Below are positions 5,787 to 7,369 of a stretch of DNA of 7,369 nt, piece by piece; the first letter of the stretch is position 1; every line of letters begins with the position of its first letter. A program made the position numbers and the translations under genes. The notes below the pieces were generated by a model. The model was not told the origin of the DNA, did no database searches, and worked only from the letters and a program-made list of their open reading frames with translations. The stretch is taken from assembly GCA_964400875.1 (NCBI GenBank), contig CAYNWK010000204.1, positions 1-7,369 of the forward strand. Reading direction: 5' to 3'. The stretch is from CAYNWK01 sp964400875 (lineage in GTDB: Bacteria; Chloroflexota; Anaerolineae; Anaerolineales; UBA4823).

Positions 5787-5815
5787 TTGGCTTTCCAACC
5801 GTGATGGGATAGAAT
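5787..5815 (+). promoter_or_regulatory. Sigma70-type promoter candidate for the glycosyltransferase gene
   Basis: TTGGCT (5787-5792) and TAGAAT (5810-5815) are separated by 17 bp and match the -35 and -10 consensus at 4 of 6 and 5 of 6 positions. A small dyad, GTTGG-CTTT-CCAAC (5786-5799), covers the -35 box. The predicted start of transcription is near 5822, about 50 nt before the coding start. The glycosyltransferase may therefore be transcribed independently of the reductases. Confidence 0.4.
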
Positions 5816-5873
5816 CAAGCTTGGCTGAGGAACGCTCTCCTGCCCTTGACGATTCTTCAGACAGCTTTTGCTC

Positions 5874-6422
5874 ATGCTGATTTCCGTGATCGTCCCGGTT
5901 CTCAACGAGGCCGGATACATCCTCGAATCCCTGGCCTCCGCCCGATCGGGTTGCTCGCATGCTGAAGTCGAGCTCATCGTCGTTGACGGCGGCAGCACCG
6001 ACGGCACGCCGCGCCTCATCCCCGGCGATGCCCGCCTGCTGGCTGCGCCGCGCGGCCGCGCCGTGCAGCTGAACTGCGGGGCGCGCGCCAGCCGCGGGGA
6101 GGCCCTGCTCTTCCTGCACGCCGACTGGCGGCTGATGTCCGGCGACCAGGCCCAGTTCGCCCGCCGGGAGGCTTTCTTCCGGGTGGGCGGCTTCCCCGAG
6201 ATCCCCCTGATGGAGGACCTCGAGCTGGCCCGCCGGCTGGGCCGGGTGGGCCGCCTGGCGCGCCTGCCCCTGCGCGTCTCCTCCTCCAGCCGCCGCTTCC
6301 GGGAGGTCGGCTCTTGGCGCCAGACCTGGCTCAACCTCAGCCTGGTATTCCGCTACCTGTACTGCGGGCGGGCCCCCCCGGACCTGGCCCGTTCTTACCG
6401 TTCCAGCCGCGAGCTCGTCTGA
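5874..6422 (+). CDS. Family-2 glycosyltransferase of the rSAM/selenodomain-associated type (TIGR04283-like), internally shortened
   Basis: The 182-residue protein has a GT-A type nucleotide-sugar binding start, MLISVIVPVLNEAGYI, then ELIVVDGGSTDGT (about 33-45) and PRGRAVQLNCGA (59-70). FLHADWRL (80-87) is at the position of the metal-binding Asp. The C-terminal signature GDQAQFARREAFFRVGGFPEIPLMEDLELARRLGRVGRL (90-128) is typical of TIGR04283. In that family some 45-50 residues normally lie between the 'HADT.L' motif and 'GDQ', including an 'F...NLRSR..GLPY' stretch. Here HADWRL is followed almost at once by SGDQ (junction near 6132-6143). An in-frame deletion is the simplest reading, so activity is doubtful. 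The ATG at 5874 has no evident Shine-Dalgarno; TTG at 5868 is the alternative. The acceptor and sugar are unknown. Confidence 0.8.
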   Translation: MLISVIVPVLNEAGYILESLASARSGCSHAEVELIVVDGGSTDGTPRLIPGDARLLAAPRGRAVQLNCGARASRGEALLFLHADWRLMSGDQAQFARREAFFRVGGFPEIPLMEDLELARRLGRVGRLARLPLRVSSSSRRFREVGSWRQTWLNLSLVFRYLYCGRAPPDLARSYRSSRELV

Positions 6423-6478
6423 CCCCGCCTCCTATCTTCCTCTAACGCCGCGCATACCTGATTCATATCTTCACAGCC

Positions 6479-6520
6479 TATAATTTAACCGGTATGAAAC
6501 CGGGCAGCTCCCGTTTAACC
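6479..6520 (+). promoter_or_regulatory. clpB promoter -10 box with downstream repeats and dyads
   Basis: TATAAT at 6479-6484 is a perfect -10 consensus, but no good -35 box lies 16-18 bp upstream. The 7-mer TTTAACC occurs at 6484-6490 and again at 6514-6520, exactly 30 bp apart. Two small dyads lie between them: CCGGT-ATGAA-ACCGG (6489-6503) and CGGG-CAGCT-CCCG (6501-6513). They share bases and cannot form together. Neither the CIRCE (HrcA) element nor the HAIR (HspR) element is present, so heat control, if any, would use another mechanism. Confidence 0.45.
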
Positions 6521-6601
6521 TCGATTCGGACTGCATTTCGATCTTTATTCCCTCTCCCTTATCCCCTCTGGTCGGGAACTGTCCTTTAGGAGAATTGAAT
6601 T

Positions 6602-7369
6602 ATGAATTTGGATAAATACACACAAAAATCACAGGAAGCCATCCTGGACGCTCAGCGTCTGGCGGGCGAACTGAACCACCAGACCATCGAACCGGCCCAT
6701 ATCCTGGCAGCTTTGCTCCGCCAGGATGAAGGCGTCGTCCCGGCCATCGTCACCCGGGTTGCCGGGAGCGTGGCGGCCCTGCGTCAGGACCTGGTCAATG
6801 ACCTGGACAGCCGCCCCAAGGTCTACGGCGCGGGTGGCGAGGTCGGCCTGTCCCGCCAGGCCAGCGACGTCTTTAACGCCGCTGAGCGCTACGCCAAGGG
6901 CATGCAGGACGATTACGTCTCGACCGAGCACATCTTGCTCGGCCTGACCGAGAGCAGCGAAGCCAAGCGGCTCTCCCAATACGGCCTGGACAAAGACGCC
7001 ATCCTCAAGGCGCTGGCCGGCGTGCGCGGTTCGCAGCGCGTCACCACACCGACGCCCGAATCGACCTACCAGTCGCTCGAGCGCTACGGCCGCGATCTGA
7101 CCGCACTGGCACGCCAGGGCAAGATGGACCCGGTCATCGGCCGCGACGACGAGATCCGCCGGGTCATCCAGATCCTTTCCCGGCGCACCAAGAACAACCC
7201 TGCCCTGATCGGCGAACCCGGCGTCGGCAAGACCGCCATCGTCGAGGGCCTGGCCCAGCGCATCGTCAACGGCGACGTGCCCGAAGGCCTCAAGCGCAAG
7301 CGCCTGGTGCAGCTGGATATGAGCGCCCTGGTCGCCGGGGCCAAGTACCGCGGCGAGTTCGAGGAGCGC
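6602..7369 (+). CDS. clpB: ATP-dependent disaggregase ClpB, N-terminal 256 residues (runs off the right edge)
   Basis: ClpB is a hexameric AAA+ chaperone that works with DnaK/DnaJ/GrpE in the cytosol to pull proteins out of aggregates. Visible here are the Clp N-terminal domain with its two repeats (MNLDKYTQKSQEAILDAQ..., about 1-66, and LSRQASDVFNAAERYAK..., about 83-138), a linker (about 142-155), and the start of the first nucleotide-binding domain. YGRDLTALARQGKMDPVIGRDDEIRRVIQILSRRTKNNP leads into Walker A GEPGVGKT (204-211). The last residues, AKYRGEFEER, are the first pore loop with its conserved Tyr249. The coiled-coil M domain that separates ClpB from ClpA/ClpC lies beyond the edge. 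The call therefore rests on the N-domain and linker, which read as ClpB and not ClpC. The ATG is preceded by AGGAG at 9-nt spacing. Family length is about 860 residues, so roughly 70% is outside the window. Confidence 0.92.
   Translation, partial: MNLDKYTQKSQEAILDAQRLAGELNHQTIEPAHILAALLRQDEGVVPAIVTRVAGSVAALRQDLVNDLDSRPKVYGAGGEVGLSRQASDVFNAAERYAKGMQDDYVSTEHILLGLTESSEAKRLSQYGLDKDAILKALAGVRGSQRVTTPTPESTYQSLERYGRDLTALARQGKMDPVIGRDDEIRRVIQILSRRTKNNPALIGEPGVGKTAIVEGLAQRIVNGDVPEGLKRKRLVQLDMSALVAGAKYRGEFEER

Noticed and set aside
5786..5799. Small hairpin GTTGG-CTTT-CCAAC as a terminator for the reductase operon
   Set aside because: The stem is only 5 bp and no T-run follows; it fits better as a dyad over a promoter -35 box.
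5678..6334. Arg/Ser-rich minus-strand open frame opposite the glycosyltransferase
   Set aside because: Low-complexity basic translation opposite a recognisable glycosyltransferase; no ribosome binding site.

Overview
The window looks like a chromosomal stretch of a GC-rich, free-living bacterium, most probably a member of the Chloroflexota (Anaerolineae-like). Three things suggest this: a secreted beta-helix protein ending in a choice-of-anchor Q segment and a short hydrophobic 'YLPLLIR' tail, the style of its 'TLQGGWDETF' beta-helix module, and a rSAM/selenodomain-associated type glycosyltransferase beside AKR and ClpB genes. This is inference from protein style; there is no rRNA or other marker gene.

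Layout, left to right. (1) A + strand gene for an exported right-handed beta-helix protein fills 1-1493; its start codon is probably split by the left window edge. (2) A convergent intergenic region holds an 18-bp perfect hairpin inside a wider 9-bp inverted repeat. It is a likely terminator and possibly a small palindromic element. (3) A two-gene minus-strand operon follows: a membrane-anchored alpha/beta hydrolase (PAF-acetylhydrolase/dienelactone-hydrolase-like) and, 15 bp downstream, an apparently N-terminally truncated DUF4386-like membrane protein. (4) A 355-bp divergent intergenic region holds several palindromes, including a 36-bp AT-rich double operator at the promoter of the next genes. 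(5) Two tandem paralogous aldo/keto reductases form an operon at 3765-5778. (6) A short family-2 glycosyltransferase apparently lacks a central block. (7) The window ends inside clpB, of which the first 256 codons are present.

Functionally the window is a mixed housekeeping and accessory region rather than one pathway. The aldo/keto reductase pair looks like a regulated redox or detoxification operon with a well-defined repressor-type control region; no regulator gene is in the window. The hydrolase, DUF4386-like and beta-helix products are envelope or extracellular. ClpB is the cytosolic disaggregase.

I see no CRISPR array, tRNA, rRNA, integrase or transposase. I found no complete undescribed system. 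The observations most worth a second look are the double palindromic operator before the aldo/keto reductases, the Gly-to-Arg change in the hydrolase nucleophile elbow, the internally shortened glycosyltransferase, and the nested palindromes at 1500-1608.
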